A stretch of DNA of 64,000 nucleotides from Achromobacter piechaudii NBRC 102461 (GTDB lineage Bacteria > Pseudomonadota > Gammaproteobacteria > Burkholderiales > Burkholderiaceae_B): positions 806,001 through 870,000 of the forward strand of contig NZ_BCTK01000006.1 of NCBI RefSeq assembly GCF_001571245.1, read 5' to 3'. Each line of letters opens with the position of its first letter. The first letter of the stretch is position 1. Positions 34,141 to 43,899 of this stretch are shown here, one piece after another. The translations under genes and the position numbers were made by a program. Below the pieces are notes generated by a model. That model did not search any database. It was not told the origin of the DNA and worked only from the letters and a program-made list of their open reading frames with translations.

Positions 34141-36615
34141 ATGGTTTTCCCACCACCCCGCACGGCGCGTCAGCCCCGTCGCGCCGCCACCCTGTCGCCC
34201 CTGAAGGCGCTGTCGACTGCGGCCGGCATGGGCCTGATGCTGCTGGCCGTGGCCGGCGCGCCCTTGACCGCCAAGGCGGCCGACGCCGCCAGCGCCGCCA
34301 ATGCGCAAACGCGTCGCGCCTACGCCATCGGCCCTGGCCCGCTGGGCGATGTGCTGGCGCAGTTCGCGGCGGCGGCCGGCGTGCCGCTGTCGTTCGACCC
34401 GGCCCTGGTGGCGGGGCAGCGCAGCCCAGGCTTATCTGGAAACTACAGCGTGCGCGAAGGCTTTGCGCGCGTGCTGGGCGGCTCGGGCTATGCCGTCACC
34501 GAGCAGGGCGAGGGCGCTTATTCGTTGCGCAAGCTGCCCACGGGCGAGGGCGGCGCCGCGACCGTGCTGCCGACCATCACCGTGGCCGGAGCGGGCATGG
34601 CGCCGTCGGCCCTGCCGCCCGAATTTGCGGGCGGGCAGGTGGCGCGCGGCGCACGCATGGGCTTGCTGGGCAATCGCGACGTCATGGACACGCCCTTCAA
34701 CGTCACCAGCTACACCTCGCAATGGCTGGACAATCGCCAGTCGGTCACGCTGGCCGACGCGCTGAACGCCGAACCCTCGGTGCGCTTTACCGGGCAGATC
34801 GGCGGCGTGACCGATTCCTTCTACATCCGCGGCTTTCCGATAGGCGAAGGCAACCTGGGCGAAATCGCGTTCGACGGCGTGTACGGCGTCGCGCCGAACT
34901 ATCACGTCTTCACCGATTACATCGAACGCGTCGAAGTGCTCAAGGGCCCGGCCGCGTTGCTGTACGGCATGTCGCCCAACAGCGGTGTGGGCGGCGTGAT
35001 CAACATGGTGCCCAAGCGCTCGCTGCCCGAAGACCTGACGCGCCTGTCGGCCGACTATGTGGGCGATTCCCAGTTTGGCGGCCGCGTGGACCTATCCCGG
35101 CGTTTCGGCAATGAGGGCGAATGGGGCGTGCGGGTCAACGGCATGCACCGGCAGGGCGACACGCCGCTGGACAATCTGTATTCGCGCACCGACATCGGGG
35201 CCCTGTCGCTGGATTACCAGGGGGAACGCCTGCGTGCATCGCTGGACTTGTTGACCCAGCATGAAAAAGTCGATGCGCCGACGCGGCCATTCCTGGTGGC
35301 GGCGGGCATCGACGTGCCGCGCGCGGCGGATGGCCGACGCAACGCCACGCAGCCCTGGGGCTGGTGGAAGTCGGACGGCCAGTCGGCGTTGCTGCGCGTG
35401 GAATACGACGTGAGCGACCGCCTGACCGTGTTCGCGGACGCGGGCGGCTCGGACACCGATGTGTCGCGCCTGTCCGACCAGACGCCCACCATCGTCAACA
35501 GCGCGGGCGACACGCTGGTCACGCCGAACAACTTCCGCTTCAAGGTGGAGCGCAGCACGTATAACGCGGGCCTGCGCGCCAAGCTGGACACCGGGCCCGT
35601 GCGCCATGCGATCAGCTTCATGGGCAGCCTGTATAGCGACCGAAACTCGCAGGCCAGCGTGTTCGGCACGCCGCTCAGTTCCAATATCTATCACCCCATC
35701 ACGCGCCCCGAGCAGCACATACCCGCGCCGGCCAACGTGCCCAAGGTGTCCTCGTCCGACCTGAGCGGTCTGGCGCTGGCCGACACCATGAGCATCCTGG
35801 ACGAGCGCGCGCAACTGACGCTGGGCGTGCGCCAGCAGCGCATCGAGTCGCGCAACTTCAACGCCACGACCGGCGTGCGCACCGTCAGCTATGACGAAAG
35901 CGCCACCACGCCGCTGGCCGGCCTGGTCATCAAACCGTGGAGCCACGTGTCGCTGTACGCGAACTACATCGAAGGCCTGAGCAAAGGCGACGTCGCGCCG
36001 GCCACCGCGTCCAATGCCGGCCAGGTGTTCAAGCCCTACAAGGCGCGCCAGAAGGAAGTGGGCGTGAAGGTGGAATTGGACAATGCGCTGCTGACGTTGG
36101 CCGCCTTCGAAATCACCAAGCCCAGCGGGCAGTTGACCAACGGCGTGTACGGCGCGGACAGCGAGCAGCGCAATCGTGGGCTGGAACTGAGCCTGTCCGG
36201 CGAACCCTTGCGCGGGGTGCGCCTTCTGGGTGGCGTGACGGTTCTGAACGCAGAGCTGACGCGTACCAATAACGCCGCCACGCTGGGCAATCGCCCCGTG
36301 GGCGTGCCGAAATTCTCGGCCAATCTGGGCGCGGAATGGGACCTGCCGTGGGTGGCCGGGCTGACGCTGACGGGCGGCATGGTGCATACCGGACGCGAAT
36401 ACGTCAACCAGGCCAATACGCAGTCGGTGCCGTCGTGGACCACCTTCGACCTGGGCGCGCGCTATGCGATGCGGGTCCAGGGCAAGGACGTGACGCTGCG
36501 CGCCAATGTCGTCAACCTGACCAACCGCGCGTACTGGTCCGGCGTGGCGTCCTACGGCACGATCTCGCAAGGCGTGCCGCGCACCTTGATGCTGTCGGCA
36601 TCGATGGACTTTTGA
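34141..36615 (+). CDS. TonB-dependent siderophore receptor with signalling domain (cassette 3)
   Basis: 824 residues from ATG 34141 (GAAGGA 9-14 bases upstream). Signal peptide ends near TAKAADA; the STN domain contains YAIGPGPLGDVLAQFAAAAG; the plug contains VMDTPFNVTSYTSQWLDNRQ and the conserved YIERVEVLKGPAALLYG. The barrel ends in LMLSASMDF with the canonical terminal Phe. Plug and barrel differ clearly from cassettes 1 and 2, so it probably binds a different siderophore. Confidence 0.93.
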   Translation: MVFPPPRTARQPRRAATLSPLKALSTAAGMGLMLLAVAGAPLTAKAADAASAANAQTRRAYAIGPGPLGDVLAQFAAAAGVPLSFDPALVAGQRSPGLSGNYSVREGFARVLGGSGYAVTEQGEGAYSLRKLPTGEGGAATVLPTITVAGAGMAPSALPPEFAGGQVARGARMGLLGNRDVMDTPFNVTSYTSQWLDNRQSVTLADALNAEPSVRFTGQIGGVTDSFYIRGFPIGEGNLGEIAFDGVYGVAPNYHVFTDYIERVEVLKGPAALLYGMSPNSGVGGVINMVPKRSLPEDLTRLSADYVGDSQFGGRVDLSRRFGNEGEWGVRVNGMHRQGDTPLDNLYSRTDIGALSLDYQGERLRASLDLLTQHEKVDAPTRPFLVAAGIDVPRAADGRRNATQPWGWWKSDGQSALLRVEYDVSDRLTVFADAGGSDTDVSRLSDQTPTIVNSAGDTLVTPNNFRFKVERSTYNAGLRAKLDTGPVRHAISFMGSLYSDRNSQASVFGTPLSSNIYHPITRPEQHIPAPANVPKVSSSDLSGLALADTMSILDERAQLTLGVRQQRIESRNFNATTGVRTVSYDESATTPLAGLVIKPWSHVSLYANYIEGLSKGDVAPATASNAGQVFKPYKARQKEVGVKVELDNALLTLAAFEITKPSGQLTNGVYGADSEQRNRGLELSLSGEPLRGVRLLGGVTVLNAELTRTNNAATLGNRPVGVPKFSANLGAEWDLPWVAGLTLTGGMVHTGREYVNQANTQSVPSWTTFDLGARYAMRVQGKDVTLRANVVNLTNRAYWSGVASYGTISQGVPRTLMLSASMDF

Positions 36616-36627
36616 ACGCGCGCCGCG

Positions 36628-37683
36628 TCAGTCCAGCGCGGGCGCGAACACCATGCACACCGGGCTGCCCACGCGCACTTCATAGCCATCGTGGGCCAGC
36701 GTGCCATCCTCGGGGTGGACCCGCATGCGCACCAGCGTGTCGCTGTCTTCGTTCAGCGCGTACAGAAAGCGGTCATCGGGAGACAGCGTGAAAAAGCGTG
36801 GCGTGCGTCCGCCCGACGGCACGTGCTGCACTAGAGCGAGGCGGCCATTGTCCGGGTCCACGCGAAACACGGCGATGCTGTCGTCGCCGCGATTGGACAC
36901 GTATAGATGGCGGCCGCGCCGGTCCATCGCGATACCGGCGGCGCGGCTGTTGCCGGTGTAGGTGTCGGGCAGCGTCGGCAGCACCTGGAAGGGTTGCAGC
37001 GCGCCGGCCGTGACGCGGTAGGCGGCCACGGTGTTGTCCAGTTCATTCACCACGTACAGCCAGCGGCCTTCGGGGTCGAACGCCGCATGGCGCGGACCGC
37101 TGCCTTCGCGCGCGCTGGCCACGCAGTGCGGCGCATCGTCCGCGCCCAGGTCGTTCAACGCGAAGACGAATACGCGGTCCAGTCCCTTGTCGGGCACAGC
37201 CACGTAGCGTCCGGAAGGATCGACCAGGTTGAAGTGCGGCTTGGCATGCGGCTGCTCTTTGCGGTGCGGGCCGGGTTCGCCCGGCATGGCGATGGATTGC
37301 GCCACCGGCTCCAACGCGCCGTCGCGCGCCACGGGCAGCACGGCCAGCGTGCCGCTCAGGTGATTGGACACCAGCAGGAAGCGGCCCGAGGGCGCCAGCG
37401 CCAGATGGACCGGGTTGCGGCCCTGGCAGGTTTGTTGGCGCCAGGGCGTCAGCGCGCCGCTGCGAGGGTCTCGATGCAGCGCGCTCACGTCGTGGCCGTC
37501 GCCGTGCACCGTGTACAACACGGGCAGCGTGGGGTGCGGCAGCAGGTAAGACGGGTTCACCAAACCGCCCAGCACTTGCGACAACGTCAGCGAGCCGGTG
37601 TCGGGGTCGTAGTCAAAGACGCTGATGCCGTCGCCGCGAGCATTGCGTTCGCGCGTGGTGCGTGAGCCGATATAAACGTGCAT
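36628..37683 (-). CDS. Lactonase family protein (seven-bladed beta-propeller)
   Basis: 351 residues from ATG 37683; AAGG lies about 9 bases upstream. Repeated propeller strands such as GSLTLSQVLGGLVNPSYLL, GRFLLVSNHLSGTLAVLPV and DRFLYALNEDSDTLVRM match the 6-phosphogluconolactonase/muconate-lactonising family. It follows the GntR gene by 50 bp and is probably the third gene of acnA-gntR-lactonase, which suggests a lactone or tricarboxylate-derived substrate rather than the pentose-phosphate one. Confidence 0.87.
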   Translation of the reverse strand: MHVYIGSRTTRERNARGDGISVFDYDPDTGSLTLSQVLGGLVNPSYLLPHPTLPVLYTVHGDGHDVSALHRDPRSGALTPWRQQTCQGRNPVHLALAPSGRFLLVSNHLSGTLAVLPVARDGALEPVAQSIAMPGEPGPHRKEQPHAKPHFNLVDPSGRYVAVPDKGLDRVFVFALNDLGADDAPHCVASAREGSGPRHAAFDPEGRWLYVVNELDNTVAAYRVTAGALQPFQVLPTLPDTYTGNSRAAGIAMDRRGRHLYVSNRGDDSIAVFRVDPDNGRLALVQHVPSGGRTPRFFTLSPDDRFLYALNEDSDTLVRMRVHPEDGTLAHDGYEVRVGSPVCMVFAPALD

Positions 37684-37733
37684 GGGCTTGCCTTCATCAT
37701 AAAAAGCCAGGCGGCCGGGCACGCCATCGCGCG

Positions 37734-38645
37734 TCAGGCCGGGGAAGTCAGGATGCCGCTGATGCGCGACAGGTTGTCCAGCGTGCTGCGCAGATGGCGC
37801 GACAGCGCGGCGGCGGCGTCTTCGTTGCGTTCGCGTTCCAAGAGGTCGAGTATTTCCAGATGCTGATCGCAATGCTGCTCATAGCGGCTGCGGTCCTGCA
37901 TGGAGCGATACGACAGCAGCCGGCGCACGCGGTTGACGCGCTTGATGGTGTCGATGAAAAACGGGTTGCCCGAGGCTTCGACCAGCGACTCATGGAAGCG
38001 CACGCCGCGCTCGTGCAGCTGGTCGGCCGTGTCGGTGGCGATGCCGCCTTCCAGCAGATGCCGTTCGGCGGCGCGGCAGCGGTCGATCACGCTCTGTTCA
38101 ATGCGGAACGTGGGCTCCAGCAAGGCGGCCGGTTCCAGCGCCAGGCGCAGCCGGTACGACTGCAACAGGCTGTCGGGCGTCGTCATCATGGACGAGAATT
38201 CCCAGCCATAGCCGGGGCGTCGCTGCGCCCAACCTTCCTGCGATACGCGCGCCAGCAGCGCCTGCGTCTGCGCGTTGGTCAGCGCATAGCGCACTCGCAG
38301 CTGCGCTTCGCTGCATTGCATGGGCAGCACGCCGCGCAGCAGTTCATCGGCCAGCTTGAAGTAGCTTTGCGTGACGATGTCGTCCGCCGAGGGCGGCGCC
38401 AGTTCGGCCAGCTCGGCCGGCGCGTCGGGCAGCGCGTCGAAGTCCTGCTGCAAAAAATAACCGCGGTTCGGCTTGCGCGCCACGATGCCGTGCTGCTCCA
38501 GCACGCCCAGCGCGTCGTTGACCGGCGAACGCGACAGCCGCAGCCGGTCGGCCAGCTTCTGCGCGGTCAGGTGGGCGCCGCCGGGCAGGCGGTCCTGTCG
38601 GATCAGTTCCAGGATTTTCGTGACGGTATTGGTTTGCGCGCTCAT
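37734..38645 (-). CDS. GntR-family regulator with FCD domain
   Basis: 303 residues. N-terminal winged helix (LTAQKLADRLRLSRSPVNDA; LEQHGIVARKPNRGYFL), long middle segment, and a C-terminal all-helical FCD domain with metal-ligand-like residues (HERGVRFHESLVEASGNPFF). FCD regulators sense small organic acids. ATGA overlap with the aconitase gene upstream and a lactonase downstream. It probably controls both the operon and the divergent Bug gene through the AT-rich gap between them. Confidence 0.88.
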   Translation of the reverse strand: MSAQTNTVTKILELIRQDRLPGGAHLTAQKLADRLRLSRSPVNDALGVLEQHGIVARKPNRGYFLQQDFDALPDAPAELAELAPPSADDIVTQSYFKLADELLRGVLPMQCSEAQLRVRYALTNAQTQALLARVSQEGWAQRRPGYGWEFSSMMTTPDSLLQSYRLRLALEPAALLEPTFRIEQSVIDRCRAAERHLLEGGIATDTADQLHERGVRFHESLVEASGNPFFIDTIKRVNRVRRLLSYRSMQDRSRYEQHCDQHLEILDLLERERNEDAAAALSRHLRSTLDNLSRISGILTSPA

Positions 38646-41264
38646 GGGATCGTGGCTGGCCGGAGGGTGTCCGCTAGGATAGCGGGAATGACGCCGCCCA
38701 TCCGCAACAGACGCACTTCCAACCGGGTCTCGACGGCGGCCGTGGCTTGCAGCGTGTCCACCGCGCCACTGGCGCGCAGCAGCCGCACGGCGATCGGCAT
38801 GCGGGGCGACAACGTGTCCGACGGTGCATCGATTTCAATCCGGTCGCCCGATTGCAGCGCCAGCGTGTCCGGCGTGACGCCGTCCGGCAGGCGCAGCGGC
38901 AGGATGCCCATGCCGATCAGGTTGGACCGGTGGATCCGTTCAAAGCTCACGGCCAGCACGGCGCGGATGCCCAGCAGCCGCTGGCCCTTGGCGGCCCAAT
39001 CGCGCGATGACCCGGTGCCAAAGCGCGCGCCGGCCACCAGCACCACTGAGTGCCCGTCCTGCCGGTAATGCGCCGCCGCGTCCCAGATGGGTTCCACGCG
39101 TCCGCTGGGCGCATGCAGCGTGTGGCCGACGGGCGCGTCAGGGCAGAGGCGGTTCACGAGGCTCTTGCTGTAGAACGCGGCCCGCATCATCACTTCCCAA
39201 TTGCCTCGGCGCGAGGCGAAGACGTTCAGGTCGTTGCGGTCATCGCCGCGCGCCACCAGGAAGTCCGCCACCAGGCTATCTGGCGGAATGGCGCTGGCGG
39301 GCGACAGGTGGTCGGTGGTGACGTCGTCGCCCAGCACCAGCAGCGGGTGGGCAATGTATTGGCCGAGCTGGCCGGCAGCCTCGGTGGACGCGAACGGCGG
39401 GCGGCGCAGCGCGGTGGAAGCGGGATCCCATGGAAAACGCGGCGAGTCCGGCGATTGCAGCGCTTGCCAGGCCGGGTTGGCGCTGGCGATGCTGAAGGCG
39501 GCGCGGTAGTCATCCGTGCGCAGGCCGCGCGCCAGCGCCGCGTCGATGTCGGCGTCGGTGGGCCACAAGTCGCGCAGGTAGACGGCGCGGCCATCGGGCG
39601 CGATCTGCACGGGTTCTTGCGTCAGGTCGCGTTCGGCATCGCCAGCCAGCGCAAAGGCGATGACCAGGGGGGGCGACATCAGGAAGCCCAGGTCCAGGTC
39701 GGGATGGATGCGCCCGGTGAAGTTGCGATTGCCCGACAGCGCGGCGACGGGGTGAACCGTGCCGGCCGCCATGGCTTCACGTACCGGCCCGGGTAGCGCA
39801 CCCGAGTTGCCGATGCAGGTGGTGCAGCCATACCCGACGATGTCAAAGCCGACCGAGGCCAGATCGTCCAGCAGTCCGGCGCGCGCAAGATAATTGGCGG
39901 CGGCAGGCGAGCCCGGTCCCAGCGACGTCTTGACCCAGGCGGGCACGCGCAGTCCGGCCTGACGCGCCTTGCGGGCCAGCAGGCCGGCCGCCATCAACAG
40001 GCGTGGATCGGACGTGTTGGTGCAACTGGTAATCGCCGCGATGGCGACGGGGTAGCGCGGCAGGCCGCTAGCCTGGCCCGGCGTCGGACGGAAATCCAGC
40101 GCCGCCAGGATGGCCTTGGTGTCGCCATAGGGATGCAGGTCCTGCGGCCGTTTCGGACCGGCGACGTGCATGCCGATCTGGTCCAGCGCAATGTCGATGA
40201 CACGGGTGTAGCGCGGACAGGCTTGCGGGTCCAGCGCGATGCCGGCGTGCCGGGCATAGGCGGCGACGCGCGCAATGTGCGCCTCGCCGCGGCCGGTTTC
40301 GCGCAGGTAATCCAGCGTGGCCGCGTCGATGGGAAAGTAGCCGGTGGTTGCGCCGTATTCCGGCGCCATGTTCGCCACCACGCAGCGGCTGCCCGCCGAT
40401 AGCGTGCTGACGCCGGGGCCGAAGAACTCAACGAATTCGCCGGACACGTCGATGGCGCGCAGCCGCTGGGTCACCGTCAGTGCAAGATCGGTCGCCGTCA
40501 CGCCGGGCGCCAGCGCGCCGCTCAGGCGCACGCCGATCACATCGGGAATGCGCAGCAGCGTCGGCATGCCGAACATCACGGTCTGCGCCTCCAGGCCGCC
40601 CACGCCCCAGCCCAGCACGCCGATGCCGTTGATCATGGGCGTGTGGCTGTCGGTGCCGATCATCATGTCGGGGTACAGCAGGCCGTCATCGCCCTGGCAG
40701 ACCACCGTGGCCAGCTGCTCCAGGTTGATGGTGTGCATGATGCCGGTGCCCGGCGGGTGGATACGCACATTGGACAGGGCCTTCGAGGCCCAGCGCAGAA
40801 AGCGGTAGCGCTCGGCGTTGCGGCGCAATTCCGTGTCCAGGTTCAGCGCGGCGGCGTCCGCTCGCGCATAGGCTTCGACGGCCAGGGAATGGTCTACAGA
40901 CACATCCACGGGCAGCACCGGGTTCAGCACGGCGGGGTCCATGCCGGCTTCGGCCAGCGCGTCGCGCATGGCGGCGATGTCGACCAGCGCCGGCGTGCTG
41001 GTGGTGTCGTGCATCAGCACCCGGCCCGGCTGGAATGCAATCTCGGCGTCGCTCGTTCCGTGCTCCAGCCAGCGGCAGCGCGGACACGGCGGCCTCGCGC
41101 TCGTCGCCCTGCATGTTGCGCAGCGCGTTTTCGAGCAGCATGCGCAGCACCACGGGCAGACGCCAGTAGTCCGCGCCGAACATCGCGGGCAGGTCCAGGC
41201 AGGCGTGATCCACGCCATCAAGCGGGAAACGAGCGAGTCGCAGCGAAGCATTGGTGTTTTCCAT
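38642..41264 (-). pseudogene. acnA: AcnA-type aconitate hydratase, interrupted by a one-base frameshift
   Basis: Isomerises citrate and isocitrate through cis-aconitate using a [4Fe-4S] cluster. The cluster Cys residues are in SCTNTSDPRLL and YGCTTCIGNSG. The N-terminus from ATG 41264 (MENTNASLRLARFPLDGVDH) runs to VSAL, and the remainder starting RWLEHGTSDAEIAFQPGRVL lies in a neighbouring frame. Removing one G of the GG at 41074-41075 restores one continuous 873-residue protein of AcnA length (E. coli 891). Either a real inactivating mutation or a sequencing error. Last bases overlap the gntR start. Confidence 0.85.
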
Positions 41265-41275
41265 AGCTGCAAGTT

Positions 41276-41301
41276 TTGCATATTGCACATATAAAATGCA
41301 A
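41276..41301. promoter_or_regulatory. Dyad in the acnA/Bug divergent promoter region
   Basis: TTGCAT at 41276-41281 and ATGCAA at 41296-41301 form an inverted repeat across 14 AT-rich bases in the 88-bp gap between the divergent acnA and Bug genes. It is a candidate site for the GntR/FCD regulator encoded in the acnA operon. The arms are short, so this is suggestive only. Confidence 0.4.
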
Positions 41302-41352
41302 TTAAGTAAAAACCCGGCCGTCATTCCGAACAGGCCGAACAGGAGACTCGTT

Positions 41353-42348
41353 ATGCCCCCCAATCGACTTTTTGCGGCCGCCGCTTCGGCTTTGGCCCTG
41401 AGCCTGGCCACTGCCGTGCCCGCCACTTCCGCCTGGGCGGCCGACGCCGGCCGGCCCATCAGCCTGATCGTGCCCTTCGCGGCGGGCGGCGGCGTGGACG
41501 GCATGGGACGCCTGCTGGCCGAACGCCTGCGCAGCGAAATGCCGCAGGGTGTCGTGGTGGAAAACAAGCCGGGCGCCAGCGGCATGCTGGGCGCGCAGAC
41601 GGTGGTGCGTTCAACCCCGGACGGCACGACCTTGCTGCTAGGATCGGCGGGCGAAACCGCCATCAACCCGCTGGTGTTCAAGAGCAAGATGCAATACCAG
41701 CCGGAACAGGATCTGGTGCCGATTGCGTTGATCGCGCGCGTGCCCAACGTGCTGGTCGCCAATCCCAAGCTGCCGGTGGCCGACGTGAAAGAGCTGGTCG
41801 CCTATGGCCGCGCGCATCCCGACAAGCTGACCTACGCCACCAGCGGCGTGGGCAACCCGCAGCATCTGAATGGCGAACTGCTGCAATCGCTGGCCGGTAT
41901 CAAGATGGTGCACGTGCCGTACAAGGGCGCGTCGGCGCAATTGGTGGACGTGGCGGCCGGCAGCGTGGACCTGACGTTCGTGAGCCTGGCGGGCGCCTTG
42001 CCCTTCATCAAGAGCGGCAAGGTCAAGCCCTTGGCGGTGACGTCGGCCAAGCGCGCCTCGTTCGCGCCCGACATTCCCGCCGTGGCCGAATACGCGCCGC
42101 TCAAGGACTATGCGCTGGAAAACTGGTTTGGCGTGTTCGTCGCCAAGGGCACCCCGCCTGAGGTCCAGCAAAAGCTGGCCGCCGCCATCGACCGCAGCCT
42201 GCACGACGAGAAATTCGTGGCCAGCATCCGCGAGCTGGGCGGCGAAGTGCAGCCGATGAGCCAGGATGAATTCCGCGCGTTTATCAAGGCGCAGACGGCG
42301 GTGTTCGCCAAGGTGGTGGCGGACGGCCACATCACGGCGGACAACTGA
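41353..42348 (+). CDS. Bug-family tripartite tricarboxylate transporter solute-binding protein
   Basis: Periplasmic binding protein, 331 residues. A signal peptide (LFAAAASALALSLATAVPAT, cut after WA-ADA) is followed by the Bug signatures PISLIVPFAAGGGVDGMGRL and VENKPGASGMLGAQTVV. AGGAG lies before the ATG at 41353. No TctA/TctB membrane genes are adjacent, which is common because Bug proteins are far more numerous than permeases. Divergence from aconitase, GntR and lactonase genes points to a tricarboxylate such as citrate or aconitate. Confidence 0.92.
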   Translation: MPPNRLFAAAASALALSLATAVPATSAWAADAGRPISLIVPFAAGGGVDGMGRLLAERLRSEMPQGVVVENKPGASGMLGAQTVVRSTPDGTTLLLGSAGETAINPLVFKSKMQYQPEQDLVPIALIARVPNVLVANPKLPVADVKELVAYGRAHPDKLTYATSGVGNPQHLNGELLQSLAGIKMVHVPYKGASAQLVDVAAGSVDLTFVSLAGALPFIKSGKVKPLAVTSAKRASFAPDIPAVAEYAPLKDYALENWFGVFVAKGTPPEVQQKLAAAIDRSLHDEKFVASIRELGGEVQPMSQDEFRAFIKAQTAVFAKVVADGHITADN

Positions 42349-42364
42349 CATGCCTCAAGGCGGG

Positions 42365-43021
42365 TCACGGCCCGTCGTGCAGCAGCAATTCCAAACCCGC
42401 GCGCTGGCCGGATCGCACGCGGCTGATGGCCTGCCGCGTGGTGACGCGATACACGCCACGCGCGCCGTGCACCGGGCGGTGCGACACCGCGATGATCGCC
42501 GCATCGCCCTGCCGCAGGGGCAGCACCATCGGGCGCGATTGCATGCGGGGGCGCTGCTCGGTCATCACGAATTCGCCGCCGGAGAAGTCTGCTTCGGGGT
42601 CCGACAGCAGGGCGATCAGCTGTAGCGGGAACACGGCCTGTCCCTGGTCGTGCTGCATCAGCGCCTGATAGCCGCCCTGTTCCAGCGTGCCGGCGGCGGA
42701 CAGCGCGCGATGCTGGCCGGCGTCGCGGTTGCGCTGCATCCAGTCGGTGTAGTCATCGGGATAGGAAGCGGGCAGATCCAGGGCGGCCGCCCAGGCGCGG
42801 GCCAGGGGCAATAGCCGCTGGTACAAGGCCAGCCGCAAGGCAGGCAACGCGATGGGGCCGGCCGTTCGCGCAAGCGCGCGCGCCGCAGGCACAGTGAAAA
42901 AGCCGGGCAACAACGCCCAGCCTTGCGCGTCCAGGTGCTGGAATATCGCGTTCCAGTCGTAATGCTCAAGCGGGCGGTGGACGTCGGGCGAGATTTCCAA
43001 AGGCGTCGGGTCGGGTGTCAT
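42365..43021 (-). CDS. 2OG-Fe(II) oxygenase family protein lacking iron ligands
   Basis: 218 residues. The second half (PLQLIALLSDPEADFSGGEF; RMQSRPMVLPLRQGDA) is plainly homologous to the intact oxygenase encoded at 49806-50516. However, the iron ligands do not align: His141 and Asp143 of that protein fall on Met122 and His124 here (LMQHDQG), and His215 on Gln197 (TRQAIS). A segment of about 25 residues before the core is also missing. The frame is open and codon use is ordinary, so it is expressed-looking; it is likely a pseudoenzyme or has a changed metal site. Confidence 0.75.
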   Translation of the reverse strand: MTPDPTPLEISPDVHRPLEHYDWNAIFQHLDAQGWALLPGFFTVPAARALARTAGPIALPALRLALYQRLLPLARAWAAALDLPASYPDDYTDWMQRNRDAGQHRALSAAGTLEQGGYQALMQHDQGQAVFPLQLIALLSDPEADFSGGEFVMTEQRPRMQSRPMVLPLRQGDAAIIAVSHRPVHGARGVYRVTTRQAISRVRSGQRAGLELLLHDGP

Positions 43022-43200
43022 GGCGTGGCTGGTGGGATGCGCGTGGCACAGCATAGGCGGCGGGGCGCGGGCGCGTCACTCCGAAGATTGCTTTGCAATT
43101 GTGGGCCAGCCGCAGTGCCGCCTCTGTTTACGCGAGCCGTGCCGCGCGCCCCATGAAGTATGCTTACCCGCTTCATGAACACCCTCATTCCCCGCTCGCA

Positions 43201-43893
43201 ATGACTGATTTTCCCTTTGACGCCGTGTTGTTCGACTGCGATGGCGTGCTGGTCGATTCCGAACCCATCACCAGCCACGTGCTGACCTTGATGCTGAACG
43301 AACTGGGCTGGGGCATCACCCACGAAGAGTCGATGCGCATCTTTACGGGCAAGGCCGTCAAGGACGAGCTGCCGTTGATCGAAGCGCGCACCGGCACGAA
43401 GCTGGGCCCGGAATGGTTCGACGAATTCCGCACGCGCCGCAATGCCGCGCTGGACCGCGACCTGCTTGAAATTCCCGGCGCGCCCGACGCCGTGCGCGCC
43501 TTGCACCGCACGCTGGACGGCCGCATCGCGGTGGCCTCCGGCGCCGACCGCCGCAAGGTCGAGCTGCAACTGGTCAAGGTCGGCATTGCCGACTGCTTTG
43601 ACGGACGCGTCTTCAGCGGCCACGAAATGCCGCGCAGCAAGCCGTATCCCGACGTGTACCTGGCCGCCGCCGAGGCGCTGGGCGTGGACCCCACCCGCTG
43701 CGCCATCGTGGAAGACACGGTCACCGGCGCCACCGCTGGCGTGGCGGCGGGCGCGACGGTGTTCGGCTACAGCCCCGACGCCAATGGTCATAGCGGCGCC
43801 GAGGCGCTGCGCAACGTGGGCGTGGCCCACGTGTTCACCGATATGAACCAATTGCCCGGGCTGCTGGCGGGCTGGCAGGCCGGCGCGCGCTGA
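43201..43893 (+). CDS. HAD-superfamily hydrolase (phosphatase/phosphomutase-like)
   Basis: 230 residues with all HAD motifs: motif I DAVLFDCDGVLVDSEP (nucleophile Asp), motif II VASGADRR, motif III Lys in SKPYPDVYLAA, motif IV VEDTVTGATAG. A helical cap lies between motifs I and II, as in the beta-phosphoglucomutase/phosphoglycolate phosphatase group. The substrate is probably a small sugar phosphate. An upstream in-frame extension is not supported; ATG 43201 directly precedes the DxD region. Confidence 0.9.
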   Translation: MTDFPFDAVLFDCDGVLVDSEPITSHVLTLMLNELGWGITHEESMRIFTGKAVKDELPLIEARTGTKLGPEWFDEFRTRRNAALDRDLLEIPGAPDAVRALHRTLDGRIAVASGADRRKVELQLVKVGIADCFDGRVFSGHEMPRSKPYPDVYLAAAEALGVDPTRCAIVEDTVTGATAGVAAGATVFGYSPDANGHSGAEALRNVGVAHVFTDMNQLPGLLAGWQAGAR

Positions 43894-43899
43894 CTTGTA

